From an uncultured Bacteroides sp. (GTDB lineage: Bacteria; Bacteroidota; Bacteroidia; Bacteroidales; Bacteroidaceae): a stretch of 64,000 bases of DNA. Location: assembly GCA_947574505.1 (NCBI GenBank), contig CANPJW010000001.1:124001-188000 (forward strand), in the 5' to 3' direction. Positions within the stretch are counted from its first letter, which is position 1. Each line of letters begins with the position of its first letter. This document shows positions 1 through 7,742 of the stretch, piece after piece. Under the pieces are notes generated by a model. That model was not told the DNA's origin and ran no database searches. It worked only from the letters and a program-made list of their open reading frames with translations. The position numbers and the translations under genes were made by a program.

Positions 1-1034
1 TCTTTCTTATACCATGCAATGATTTCCTTTACTCCCTTGTCTAAAGGGTACTCAGGACGATATCCCAGTTCTTCCACCAAGGGTGAAATATCGCATTGCC
101 AATTACGTTGTTTCATTATTTTATATTTGTCAGCATTCAGCGTACTTACCTTTCCCAGGCAACGCGCTGAAAATTCAGCGAGCAAAGATACAACTTTTAA
201 AATAAATAATGGGCATTTAATGTGTATAACCCACGGATTACCAAGTTCTTTTTGTATCAAATCAGAAAAAGTACGGCTGGAATAGACATTTCCGTCACTA
301 ACAAAATAGGCGCGCTGCCGCACTCCATGTTCTATTGCCAAATAAACAGCTTGTACCAAATCCCTCACATAAATAAAAGTAAGATCCTGTCTTTTAAAAC
401 CAGGAGCAAAGTCTATATGCTGCTTGATAGACTTCGCCATCAGAAAATAATCGCGTTCACGAGGACCATAAACTCCAGTAGGACGGAAAATCACTGTCGG
501 AAAATCATTCAATGATTGCAGGTAATGTTCCGACTTTAGCTTACTGACCCCATATGCCGTATTGGGCATTGCCGTATCACGCTCACTGATGGGTGCATAA
601 TTATCTTCATGAATAGGACCGAAAATACTAAGTGAACTGATATAGACAAATTGCCGGGGAACCATGTCCAAGGTTCTCAAAGCTTCTACAAAATTACGGG
701 TATAGACATAATTGCCTTTGTCAAATTCGTCCTTATGGCGGCATTTAGTTACACCGGCACAATGAATGATATAATCCCATCCCCCATGCAATTGTTTATG
801 AACAGCCAATTGCTCCGTCAATCTTCCGGGATGAGCAAAATCCAATTCGGCAAATTGAATGCGAGGATCTTTCAAATAGGTACGACTACTGCTTTTACGT
901 ACACCAGCCCATACCTGCATCTCTCTCTCCAATCCTCCTTCCACCAGGAAACTGCCAATAAATCCGCTTGCTCCGGTTACCAATACTTTCTTTAAGCAGC
1001 AAGTGTTCTTTTGTGCAAATTCTTCGTTATTCAT
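1..1034 (-). CDS. NAD-dependent epimerase/dehydratase, extended SDR family (3' end beyond window)
   Basis: An open frame runs leftward from an ATG at 1034 off the window edge, so the C-terminus is missing (about 344 codons present). It is an extended short-chain dehydrogenase with a Rossmann fold. The nucleotide-binding motif GASGFIG is at residues 21-27, the strand-4 NAG-like motif is HCAGVTK near residue 91, and the catalytic Tyr161-x3-Lys165 lies in YGVSK. Such proteins bind NAD(P) and act on sugar nucleotides or other hydroxyl/keto substrates; the substrate cannot be told from sequence. The start lies 10 bp after the stop of the cation-efflux gene, so the two are probably co-transcribed. 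The N-terminus before the Rossmann strand is short (about 15 residues), which fits this start. Confidence 0.85.
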   Translation of the reverse strand, partial: MNNEEFAQKNTCCLKKVLVTGASGFIGSFLVEGGLEREMQVWAGVRKSSSRTYLKDPRIQFAELDFAHPGRLTEQLAVHKQLHGGWDYIIHCAGVTKCRHKDEFDKGNYVYTRNFVEALRTLDMVPRQFVYISSLSIFGPIHEDNYAPISERDTAMPNTAYGVSKLKSEHYLQSLNDFPTVIFRPTGVYGPRERDYFLMAKSIKQHIDFAPGFKRQDLTFIYVRDLVQAVYLAIEHGVRQRAYFVSDGNVYSSRTFSDLIQKELGNPWVIHIKCPLFILKVVSLLAEFSARCLGKVSTLNADKYKIMKQRNWQCDISPLVEELGYRPEYPLDKGVKEIIAWYKK

Positions 1035-1044
1035 TCTTCGTATG

Positions 1045-1947
1045 TTATTTCACCGGTTCCACATGAATACCCACATGAGTATCCTCTCCAAACTTTTCTT
1101 TCAATCTATGTTCAATACCAGTTGCCGTCTCGTGCGCTTTATGCAGAGAAATGTTCCCATCCATGCGTATATGAATCTCTATAGCATAATTGTTTCCGAT
1201 GCGCCGCGTGCGTAAATGATGCGGTTCGCTGACTCCACCAAAAGATAACACAATCCCTTCTATCTCACGTTCCACACTATCCGGCAAAGACTTTTCCAGC
1301 AATTCATCCAGGCAAGGAACCAGCAGCCTGATGGAAACCCGCATAATAAAGAAACTGACTGTCACAGCGGCAATAGGATCGAGTACCGCCCAATGAGGAC
1401 CAAGTAAAATCGCTCCGCCAATACCGGCAGCCGTACCAATGGATGATAATGCATCACTCCTATGATGCCACGCATTCGCCACAACAGCCTGTGAGTGGCA
1501 TCTTTTCCCCACTCTGACTGTATATTGATAAAGTATTTCCTTCAACAGAATAGAAATAATGGCAGCAGCCAATGCCAACATTCCCGGTTGACGAAGTTCC
1601 CCACCTCGTAGGAAAACCAATATATCTGTTGCTCCATTCCACAATATTCCAAATCCTACCCCCAATAATGCCATACCAATGAAAGCAGTAGCCAATGTTT
1701 CATATTTCCCATGACCATAATCATGGCTCTTGTCCACTGGTTTATTGGATATACGTACAAAAAGAATCACTACTACGTCCGTAATGAAGTCAGATAGAGA
1801 ATGAACTGCATCTGCCAACATAGCAGCACTATGCCCTGCAATTCCGGCAAGGAATTTAAAAATAACCAGCAAGAAATTAACGAAACTCCCCACTAATGTA
1901 ACTCTATAAATTTCTTTTTCCCTGATTTTCTTATCAAGTTCAGTCAT
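1045..1947 (-). CDS. Cation diffusion facilitator (CDF) family efflux transporter
   Basis: A 300-residue inner-membrane protein of the CDF family, which exports Zn2+, Fe2+, Mn2+ or similar ions by proton antiport. Six hydrophobic segments fill the first 200 residues. The two HxxxD metal-site motifs are present, DAVHSLSDFITD in TM2 and NAWHHRSDALSS in TM5, as is the family motif HDYGHGKYET between TM2 and TM3. The C-terminal 90 residues form the cytoplasmic dimerization domain. The frame stays open upstream to an ATG at 1986, but a perfect promoter box (TATCTTTG, 1968-1975) lies inside that extension. I therefore prefer the ATG at 1947, which gives the family's usual N-terminus. The epimerase gene follows 10 bp downstream. 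The metal specificity is not determined. Confidence 0.9.
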   Translation of the reverse strand: MTELDKKIREKEIYRVTLVGSFVNFLLVIFKFLAGIAGHSAAMLADAVHSLSDFITDVVVILFVRISNKPVDKSHDYGHGKYETLATAFIGMALLGVGFGILWNGATDILVFLRGGELRQPGMLALAAAIISILLKEILYQYTVRVGKRCHSQAVVANAWHHRSDALSSIGTAAGIGGAILLGPHWAVLDPIAAVTVSFFIMRVSIRLLVPCLDELLEKSLPDSVEREIEGIVLSFGGVSEPHHLRTRRIGNNYAIEIHIRMDGNISLHKAHETATGIEHRLKEKFGEDTHVGIHVEPVK

Positions 1948-1967
1948 AACAATTGTTTTAGAACGGA

Positions 1968-1975
1968 CAAAGATA
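1968..1975 (-). promoter_or_regulatory. Bacteroidota -7 promoter box for the CDF transporter operon
   Basis: TATCTTTG on the minus strand fits TAnnTTTG exactly. A TTG lies 18 nt upstream as a weak -33 element. Its position supports translation starting at 1947 instead of 1986. Confidence 0.55.
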
Positions 1976-2040
1976 GCACGTTTCATTTAGATTCAACCAA
2001 ATTTAATGTATCTATTGAACCGCTATTCCAATTATTTTGT

Positions 2041-2048
2041 TTACTTTG
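2041..2048 (+). promoter_or_regulatory. Probable -7 promoter box for rnr
   Basis: TTACTTTG matches TAnnTTTG at seven of eight positions and lies 29 nt before the rnr start codon. A TTGA is found about 23 nt upstream, so the -33 spacing is slightly long. Confidence 0.4.
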
Positions 2049-2077
2049 TAGCACATAATACATAAATATATCCCCTT

Positions 2078-4225
2078 ATGGCTAAAAAGAAAGAAAAAAA
2101 AGCAGGGAAACGCATGAAAAAAAGCGAAATGTCTGAACGACTGATAAGCTTATTCCACACAAAACCGAACGAAACATTCAGTCTGAAACAATTATCAAGC
2201 AGTCTGAACCTTACTACACATCCTCTTAAAATGCTTTGTGCCGACATCATTACTGAAATGATTGAGGATGATTTTCTGCAAGAAGTAGAAAAAGGACACT
2301 ACAAGCTGAACGACCACGGCCTGATTATGACTGGCGTCTTTCAGCGTAAAAGCAACGGCAAGAACTCCTTCATCCCCGATGATGGTGGAGAAACCATTTT
2401 CATAGCCGAACGTAATTCGGCACATGCCATGAATAATGACAAAGTAAAAATAGCCCTCTTTGCCAAACGTAAGAACCGGAACCCGGAAGGTGAAGTGATA
2501 GAGATTCTGGAACGTGCCAACGATACTTTTGTCGGCACACTGAAAGTAGAGAAATTCTACGCCTTTCTGCTGACCGAGAACCGCACTCTGGCAAATGATA
2601 TTTTTATCCCGAAAGATAAGCTGAAAGGTGGAAAGAATGGGGACAAAGCAGTCGTGAAAATTGTAGAATGGCCCGAAGAGGCAAAAAACCCGATAGGACA
2701 AGTCATTGATATTTTGGGAAAAGCAGGAGAAAACACAACTGAAATGCATGCCATTCTGGCCGAATTCGGCTTACCTTACGTATATCCCAAGAATGTAGAA
2801 ACCGCTGCCGAAAAGATTCCGGCAGAGATTTCCGAGGCGGACTATGCAGAACGTGAAGATTTCCGCAATGTAACAACTTTCACCATTGACCCTAAAGATG
2901 CAAAGGACTTTGATGACGCGCTCTCCATCCGTCTCATCAAACCGGGACTATGGGAAGTAGGCGTACACATTGCCGATGTTACTCATTATGTAAAAGAAGG
3001 AGGCGTTATCGACAAAGAAGCTGAAAAACGCGCTACTTCCGTTTATCTGGTAGACCGTACCATCCCCATGTTGCCCGAACGGCTGTGCAACTTCATCTGT
3101 TCCCTCCGCCCCGACGAAGAGAAACTGGCATTCTCCGTCATTTTCAATATGAATGAAAAGGGAGAGGTGAAAGACTCGCGCATCGTGCACACCATTATAA
3201 AGAGCGACCGCCGTTTCACCTATGAGGAGGCGCAAAAAGTGATTGAAACGGGTGAAGGCGACTACAAAGAAGAAATTCTGGAACTGAACAAACTGGCACA
3301 AATCCTGCGTAAACAAAGATTGGTTGCCGGTGCTATTGACTTTGACCGCGTAGAAGTGAAATTTGAGATAGACGAAACCGGCAAACCGCTCAGTGTCTAC
3401 TTCAAAGAATCCAAAGAGGCCAATAAGTTGATAGAGGAATTTATGTTGTTGGCCAACCGCACGGTTGCCGAAAAAATCGGTAAAGTACCTAAAAACAAGA
3501 AAGCCAAAGTATTCCCTTATCGTATCCACGACCTTCCGGACCCCGATAAACTGGAGAACTTGAATTGGTTTATCAATCGCTTCGGATATAAGATACGTAC
3601 ATCGGGTAGCAAAACTGAGATATCCAAATCCATCAATCGTTTACTGGACGACATAAAGAACAAGAAAGAACAAAATCTGGTGGAAACCGTATCCTTGCGT
3701 GCCATGCAAAAGGCCCGTTATTCCACACATAATATTGGCCACTATGGTCTGGCATTTGACTATTATACTCACTTTACCTCACCTATCCGCCGTTTTCCGG
3801 ATATGATGGTTCATCGTCTGCTCACCCGCTATCTGGCAGGAGGACGTACGGTACAGGAAGCGAAATACGAAGAATTGTGTGACCATAGCTCTGAAATGGA
3901 ACAAATCGCCGCCAATGCGGAACGTGCCTCTGTAAAATACAAACAAGTAGAGTTTATGGGTGAACGTTTGGGCATGGAGTTCGATGGAGTCATTTCCGGA
4001 GTTACCGAATGGGGACTTTATGTGGAACTGAACGAAAACAAGTGCGAAGGTATGATTCCCATGCGTGACCTTGGTGATGACTATTATGATTTCGATGAAA
4101 AGAACTATTGTCTGACGGGACGCCGGCATCACAAAAAATTCAGTTTGGGAGATCCGGTTACCATTAAAGTGGCCCGCGCCAATCTGGAGAAAAAGCAACT
4201 TGATTTCGCTTTGGTCGAGAAATAA
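2078..4225 (+). CDS. rnr: Ribonuclease R (3'-5' exoribonuclease)
   Basis: A 715-residue protein of the RNase II/R family, which degrades structured RNA from the 3' end in the cytoplasm. A lysine-rich N-terminus and winged-helix region come first, then cold-shock/OB domains, then the RNB catalytic domain, then an S1 RNA-binding domain near the end (GVISGVTEWGLYVEL). The Mg2+-binding aspartates are in DPKDAKDFDD at residues 271-280. The length and domain order are those of RNase R; RNase II lacks the basic N-terminal extension. The start at 2078 is the first ATG after the probable promoter. A strong hairpin follows the stop codon. Confidence 0.96.
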   Translation: MAKKKEKKAGKRMKKSEMSERLISLFHTKPNETFSLKQLSSSLNLTTHPLKMLCADIITEMIEDDFLQEVEKGHYKLNDHGLIMTGVFQRKSNGKNSFIPDDGGETIFIAERNSAHAMNNDKVKIALFAKRKNRNPEGEVIEILERANDTFVGTLKVEKFYAFLLTENRTLANDIFIPKDKLKGGKNGDKAVVKIVEWPEEAKNPIGQVIDILGKAGENTTEMHAILAEFGLPYVYPKNVETAAEKIPAEISEADYAEREDFRNVTTFTIDPKDAKDFDDALSIRLIKPGLWEVGVHIADVTHYVKEGGVIDKEAEKRATSVYLVDRTIPMLPERLCNFICSLRPDEEKLAFSVIFNMNEKGEVKDSRIVHTIIKSDRRFTYEEAQKVIETGEGDYKEEILELNKLAQILRKQRLVAGAIDFDRVEVKFEIDETGKPLSVYFKESKEANKLIEEFMLLANRTVAEKIGKVPKNKKAKVFPYRIHDLPDPDKLENLNWFINRFGYKIRTSGSKTEISKSINRLLDDIKNKKEQNLVETVSLRAMQKARYSTHNIGHYGLAFDYYTHFTSPIRRFPDMMVHRLLTRYLAGGRTVQEAKYEELCDHSSEMEQIAANAERASVKYKQVEFMGERLGMEFDGVISGVTEWGLYVELNENKCEGMIPMRDLGDDYYDFDEKNYCLTGRRHHKKFSLGDPVTIKVARANLEKKQLDFALVEK

Positions 4226-4237
4226 AGATTAACATCC

Positions 4238-4272
4238 TGTTGTAGGGGCAGACTGGTTCTTCCCCTACAACA
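4238..4272. terminator. Hairpin between rnr and the convergent 42-codon gene
   Basis: An 11-bp perfect stem (TGTTGTAGGGG at 4238-4248 with CCCCTACAACA at 4262-4272) encloses a 13-nt loop, 12 nt after the rnr stop. It separates convergent genes and probably terminates both, although neither side has a long T run. Confidence 0.65.
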
Positions 4273-4287
4273 AGACAATAGTTTCAT

Positions 4288-4416
4288 TTACTTCACTCTT
4301 CTATTCAACTGATTATTCGCTTTATCCGGCTTCGATTTGCCGATCCGTTTACCACCGGACTTCTTTTTAGTTTCCTGTTTTGCCTTAAAAGCAAATGGAT
4401 TTTTCTTATTTACCAT
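4288..4416 (-). CDS. Small basic protein, 42 aa, unknown function
   Basis: A 42-codon frame starts at ATG 4416 and ends at TAA 4288. The product is very basic: it starts MVNKKNPFAF and is rich in Lys/Arg and Gly (for example KKKSGGKRIGKSK), with no hydrophobic segment. This could be a nucleic-acid-binding or ribosome-associated peptide, but that is inferred from composition only. It is convergent with rnr and shares its terminator hairpin. I recognise no family. Its support is the clean frame, the basic composition and its place in an otherwise empty gap. Confidence 0.6.
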   Translation of the reverse strand: MVNKKNPFAFKAKQETKKKSGGKRIGKSKPDKANNQLNRRVK

Positions 4417-4473
4417 AAATATTCCCTTTTTTCTGCAAAAATAAAGGATTAACATCAATATTCATTCTATTTA

Positions 4474-4504
4474 TTGGCAATAATATAGAATTTACTTACT
4501 TTTG
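4474..4504 (+). promoter_or_regulatory. Promoter of the serine acetyltransferase gene
   Basis: A -33-like TTGG (4474-4477) and an exact -7 box TACTTTTG (4497-4504) are 19-20 nt apart. The start codon follows 21 nt downstream, so the leader is short. Confidence 0.65.
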
Positions 4505-4525
4505 TCCTTCTAAAGCATTCAGTTC

Positions 4526-5434
4526 ATGACTACATTCAATTACACGAACATATTAACGCAGGCAGTAGATGAATTATCTGAAAGCCAGTCCTATAAAGGA
4601 TTATTCCACCAACACAAAGATGGAGATCCTTTACCATCTGCCAAATCCCTATACAAGATAGTAGAATTGGCACGCGCCATTATCTTCCCCGGCTACTTTG
4701 GTAATTCCACCGTTAACAGCCATACCATCAACTACCATATCGGTGTAAATGTAGAAACCCTGTTCGGTCTGCTGACCGAACAAATTCTGGCAGGACTTTG
4801 CTTCGGACAGGAAAACAGTAAAAATGCAACCGATGACAATGAACCGTGCAGAGAAACAGCCTCTTTGCTGGCAGCTCGTTTCATCAGTAAACTGCCCGAA
4901 CTCCGCCGCATTCTGGCTACCGATGTAGAAGCCGCATATTATGGTGATCCCGCCGCCACATGCTTTGGTGAAATCATCAGTTGCTATCCGGCTATCCGCG
5001 CTATCAGCAATTACCGCATCGCACATGAGCTGTTAATACTGGGTGTACCTTTAATCCCCCGCTTCATTACAGAAATGGCACATTCGGAAACCGGTATCGA
5101 TATTCATCCGGGGGCACAAATAGGACACCATTTCACTATCGACCACGGTACAGGTGTAGTAATCGGAGCGACCAGCATCATCGGAAATAATGTGAAACTC
5201 TATCAAGGGGTAACATTAGGAGCTAAAAGCTTTCCGCTAGACAATAATGGAAATCCCATTAAAGGCATTCCACGCCATCCTATTTTAGAAGACGATGTCA
5301 TTGTATATTCCAATGCAACCATTTTAGGGCGTGTTACTATTGGCAAGGGTGCTACCGTAGGAGGTAATATTTGGGTAACAGAAAATGTACCTGCCGGATC
5401 ACGTATCGTACAGCGAAAAAACAAAGACGAATAA
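4526..5434 (+). CDS. cysE: Serine O-acetyltransferase
   Basis: A 302-residue cytoplasmic enzyme that acetylates L-serine with acetyl-CoA, the first step of cysteine synthesis. The first 170 residues are the helical N-terminal domain of serine acetyltransferases. Then comes a left-handed beta-helix of hexapeptide repeats with the family signature from IDIHPGAQIG through HHFTIDHGTGVVIGATS, including the catalytic His-Asp region. The C-terminal tail ends in KNKDE and lacks the terminal Ile that docks O-acetylserine sulfhydrylase in enterobacteria. The length is of the long, EpsC-like class. It has its own promoter and no cysK neighbour in the window. Confidence 0.93.
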   Translation: MTTFNYTNILTQAVDELSESQSYKGLFHQHKDGDPLPSAKSLYKIVELARAIIFPGYFGNSTVNSHTINYHIGVNVETLFGLLTEQILAGLCFGQENSKNATDDNEPCRETASLLAARFISKLPELRRILATDVEAAYYGDPAATCFGEIISCYPAIRAISNYRIAHELLILGVPLIPRFITEMAHSETGIDIHPGAQIGHHFTIDHGTGVVIGATSIIGNNVKLYQGVTLGAKSFPLDNNGNPIKGIPRHPILEDDVIVYSNATILGRVTIGKGATVGGNIWVTENVPAGSRIVQRKNKDE

Positions 5435-5572
5435 AACCCCTTTGCCATCATAGAAATGCTGACATCACAAAATGGTCTAAAAAGTAGTATGGCAGCAAAC
5501 TTTTTAATAAAACAGTAACTTCCTGTACACCTTCTTGTAACAGATAAACAAGATATTTGCAGTACGATAAAA

Positions 5573-5579
5573 AAGGAGG
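5573..5579 (+). promoter_or_regulatory. Strong Shine-Dalgarno sequence of the HicB-like gene
   Basis: AAGGAGG sits 5 nt before the ATG at 5585. A full-strength site is uncommon in Bacteroidota, where most genes in this window have only A/T-rich leaders. It also confirms the start codon. Confidence 0.7.
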
Positions 5580-5584
5580 TATAT

Positions 5585-5776
5585 ATGGAACTTAAAAGCA
5601 ATGAATATCAGATAGAATGTACACCCTACGGGGAATATTACGCCTTTTTAACAGACTACCACCAATGCTGCACTTACGGCGAAACTGCCGAAGAAGCATT
5701 GGAAACCCTGTCAGATATCGCCGATGAGTTTTTCTGCGAAATAAACGAAGTCTATCTGGCAGAAGAATTCGCATAA
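5585..5776 (+). CDS. HicB-like small protein, orphan
   Basis: A 63-residue acidic protein. The core (YGEYYAFLTDYHQCCTYGETAEEALETL) has the layout of the HicB-type partial RNase H fold: two short strands, a turn with a Gly-Glu-Thr, then a helix with a conserved EEAL. HicB proteins are antitoxins of HicA RNA interferases. Here no HicA-like gene lies on either side and no DNA-binding domain follows the fold, so this may be a solitary HicB-like regulator. A possible -7 box (GATATTTG, 5552-5559) and a strong ribosome-binding site precede it. A bidirectional-looking hairpin follows. Confidence 0.75.
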   Translation: MELKSNEYQIECTPYGEYYAFLTDYHQCCTYGETAEEALETLSDIADEFFCEINEVYLAEEFA

Positions 5777-5814
5777 AAGTCACTCAACCTATTAATCATA
5801 GAATTTCTCTTACA

Positions 5815-5847
5815 GAAACCATACCTGTGTGATACAGATATGGTTTC
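5815..5847. terminator. Hairpin terminator between convergent small genes
   Basis: GAAACCATA (5815-5823) pairs with TATGGTTTC (5839-5847), and CTGT pairs with ACAG inside the loop. It is followed on the plus strand by ATTTTG. It lies between the HicB-like gene and the small membrane-protein gene on the other strand. Confidence 0.7.
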
Positions 5848-5855
5848 ATTTTGTC

Positions 5856-5978
5856 CTAAGCATGCCCCATACGGTAGAGACTGTACCCCAAATAAACCAA
5901 ATACAAACAAGAGACCAGTATCATTAAAGCACAAACCACATATCCCTTACGTTTCTCATCCGTCAATTCCATTTTCAT
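5856..5978 (-). CDS. Small single-pass membrane protein, 40 aa
   Basis: A 40-codon frame from ATG 5978 to TAG 5856. The product begins with a charged stretch (MKMELTDEKRKG) and continues with one hydrophobic segment of about 20 residues (from YVVCALMILV onward), then a short tail RMGHA. This is a plausible small inner-membrane protein with a cytoplasmic N-terminus. I recognise no family. It is convergent with the HicB-like gene and bounded by the hairpin at 5815-5847. Charge asymmetry and the hydrophobic segment support it, but no promoter is clear. Confidence 0.5.
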   Translation of the reverse strand: MKMELTDEKRKGYVVCALMILVSCLYLVYLGYSLYRMGHA

Positions 5979-6287
5979 TCTGATTTCTATTTAAGTTTCT
6001 TGATTCAGCAAAAATGGCAAATTCCTGTGTAGAATTTATTTCTATAGGATAACAATTACATTGCCGGATACATATTTTGTCAATTTATTCCACAGATATA
6101 CCCAATTCCGTTTTCAAAGAATTTTTATAATCAAAGGTAAATAAAGACCCCGGCAAGGAGCGTGGACGCCCCGATTTCATCCTCTTTTTTGCTTCATCAA
6201 ACAGATTAATTCTCTAAATAATTGATTAGCAAACAGAAAATCATTAAATTTGTCCCATCAATTGAAATTACGTAATTATCATTTAAG
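5979..6287. other. Intergenic region before the THUMP methyltransferase
   Basis: About 309 bases with no convincing gene. The right end contains the methyltransferase promoter (6222-6252). The rest is A/T-rich and has no repeat that I can see. Confidence 0.6.
6222..6252 (+). promoter_or_regulatory. Promoter of the THUMP RNA methyltransferase gene
   Basis: TTGA (6222-6225) and an exact -7 box TAAATTTG (6245-6252) are 19 nt apart. The ATG follows 35 nt after the box. Confidence 0.65.
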
Positions 6288-7736
6288 ATGAAGGAAGAAT
6301 TCGAGCTAATCGCCAAGACTTTCCAGGGACTGGAAGAAGTACTGGCAAAAGAACTCACCGAGCTGGGAGCCAGCAATATAGAAGTAGGAAGACGCATGGT
6401 AGCCTTTACGGGCGATAAAGAAATGATGTATAGGGCAAACTTCTGCCTGCGTACTGCCATCCGCATCCTGAAACCCATCAAACATTTTGAGGCGAAGAAT
6501 GCCGATGAAGTTTACGAAGCTATCAAGGCCATTGCGTGGGAAGACTTCTTGGATAAAGATAAAAGTTTTGCCGTAGACGCTGTGGTTTTCTCGAACGAGT
6601 TCCGTCACTCCAAGTTCGTAGCCTACAAAGTAAAAGACGCCATTGTGGACTATTTCCGTGAAAAGACAGGAGAGCGCCCCTCGGTACGCATCAACCATCC
6701 CGATGTGGCACTGAACATCCATATAGCCGAAAATAAATGCACTCTGTCACTGGATAGTTCGGGCGAGTCACTCCACCGCCGGGGTTATCGCCAGGAAGCT
6801 GTAGAAGCTCCTTTGAATGAGGTACTGGCAGCCGGTATGATCCTGATGACCGGATGGAAAGGCGAATGTGATTTGATAGACCCGATGTGCGGTTCAGGAA
6901 CAATACCTATCGAAGCCGCCCTGATAGCACGTAACATCGCTCCCGGCGTATTCCGTAAGGAGTTCGCTTTTGAAAAGTGGAACGATTTTGATCAGGAACT
7001 ATTTGACCGCATCTACAATGACGACTCACAGGAACGTGAGTTCACACATAAGATTTTTGGATATGACAATAATCCTAAAGCAAATGAAATTGCCACTCAC
7101 AATGTGAAAGCAGCCGGACTGAGCAAGGAGATTATCTTAAAAATCCAACCGTTCCAGCAATTTGAGCAACCCAAAGAAAAAAGCATCATCATCACCAACC
7201 CTCCTTATGGAGAACGTATCTCAACCAATGATTTGCTGGGCCTGTATCAAATGATAGGCGAACGTCTGAAACACTCTTTCACCGGCAATGATGCATGGGT
7301 ACTAAGTTACCGTGAAGAATGTTTCGACCAGATTGGTTTAAAGCCTTCTATAAAAATCCCCCTGTTCAACGGTTCGTTGGAATGTGAATTCCGCAAATAC
7401 CAATTATTCAACGGCAAATTCAAAGAATTCCGTAGTGAGAACGCCGATCGGGAATTCAAGCCCCGCCGGGAAGAAATCCGCCCGCGCCGTAACACGGAAA
7501 AGGTAGAATATGGAGAACGCAGAGAACGTCGTAGTTTTGACAACAGACGTGAAGGACACGGAGAGTACAAAGGAGGAGAGCGCAGAGAAAGACGCTCTTT
7601 TGATGACAAACGTGAGGGACGTGGCGATTTCAAAAGAGGAGAACACCGCAACTTTGGTGACAGACGTGAAGGCCGCGACAATTTCAAAAGCAGTCCCCGT
7701 AAATTTGACGACAATAAGGAAAAGACAGAAGAATAA
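6288..7736 (+). CDS. THUMP-domain class I SAM-dependent RNA methyltransferase with Arg-rich tail
   Basis: A 482-residue protein of the RlmL-N/YpsC family (COG0116), which methylates a guanine N2 of 23S rRNA or a tRNA. Residues 1-160 are the ferredoxin-like/THUMP region that binds RNA. Residues 165-385 are the methyltransferase, with the SAM site DPMCGSGTIPIEAAL and the catalytic NPPY at 304-307. The RlmK half of enterobacterial RlmKL is absent, as is usual outside gammaproteobacteria. Residues from about 390 on form a disordered tail very rich in Arg, Asp and Gly, with about three imperfect 20-residue repeats. The S9 peptidase gene follows 6 bp later. Confidence 0.92.
   Translation: MKEEFELIAKTFQGLEEVLAKELTELGASNIEVGRRMVAFTGDKEMMYRANFCLRTAIRILKPIKHFEAKNADEVYEAIKAIAWEDFLDKDKSFAVDAVVFSNEFRHSKFVAYKVKDAIVDYFREKTGERPSVRINHPDVALNIHIAENKCTLSLDSSGESLHRRGYRQEAVEAPLNEVLAAGMILMTGWKGECDLIDPMCGSGTIPIEAALIARNIAPGVFRKEFAFEKWNDFDQELFDRIYNDDSQEREFTHKIFGYDNNPKANEIATHNVKAAGLSKEIILKIQPFQQFEQPKEKSIIITNPPYGERISTNDLLGLYQMIGERLKHSFTGNDAWVLSYREECFDQIGLKPSIKIPLFNGSLECEFRKYQLFNGKFKEFRSENADREFKPRREEIRPRRNTEKVEYGERRERRSFDNRREGHGEYKGGERRERRSFDDKREGRGDFKRGEHRNFGDRREGRDNFKSSPRKFDDNKEKTEE
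7510..7710 (+). repeat. Tandem degenerate repeat coding for the Arg-rich tail
   Basis: Three imperfect units of about 60 bp encode RRERRSFD-(N/D)-(R/K)REG-type blocks: RRERRSFDNRREG, RRERRSFDDKREG and HRNFGDRREG. Copies differ at many third positions, so this is an old internal duplication and not a recent slippage product. Confidence 0.7.
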
Positions 7737-7742
7737 ACAGTT

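Noticed and set aside
183..190. Exact TATCTTTG promoter box on the minus strand inside the epimerase gene
   Set aside because: It lies within coding sequence with conserved protein on both sides and no gene start follows within the window, so it is probably chance.
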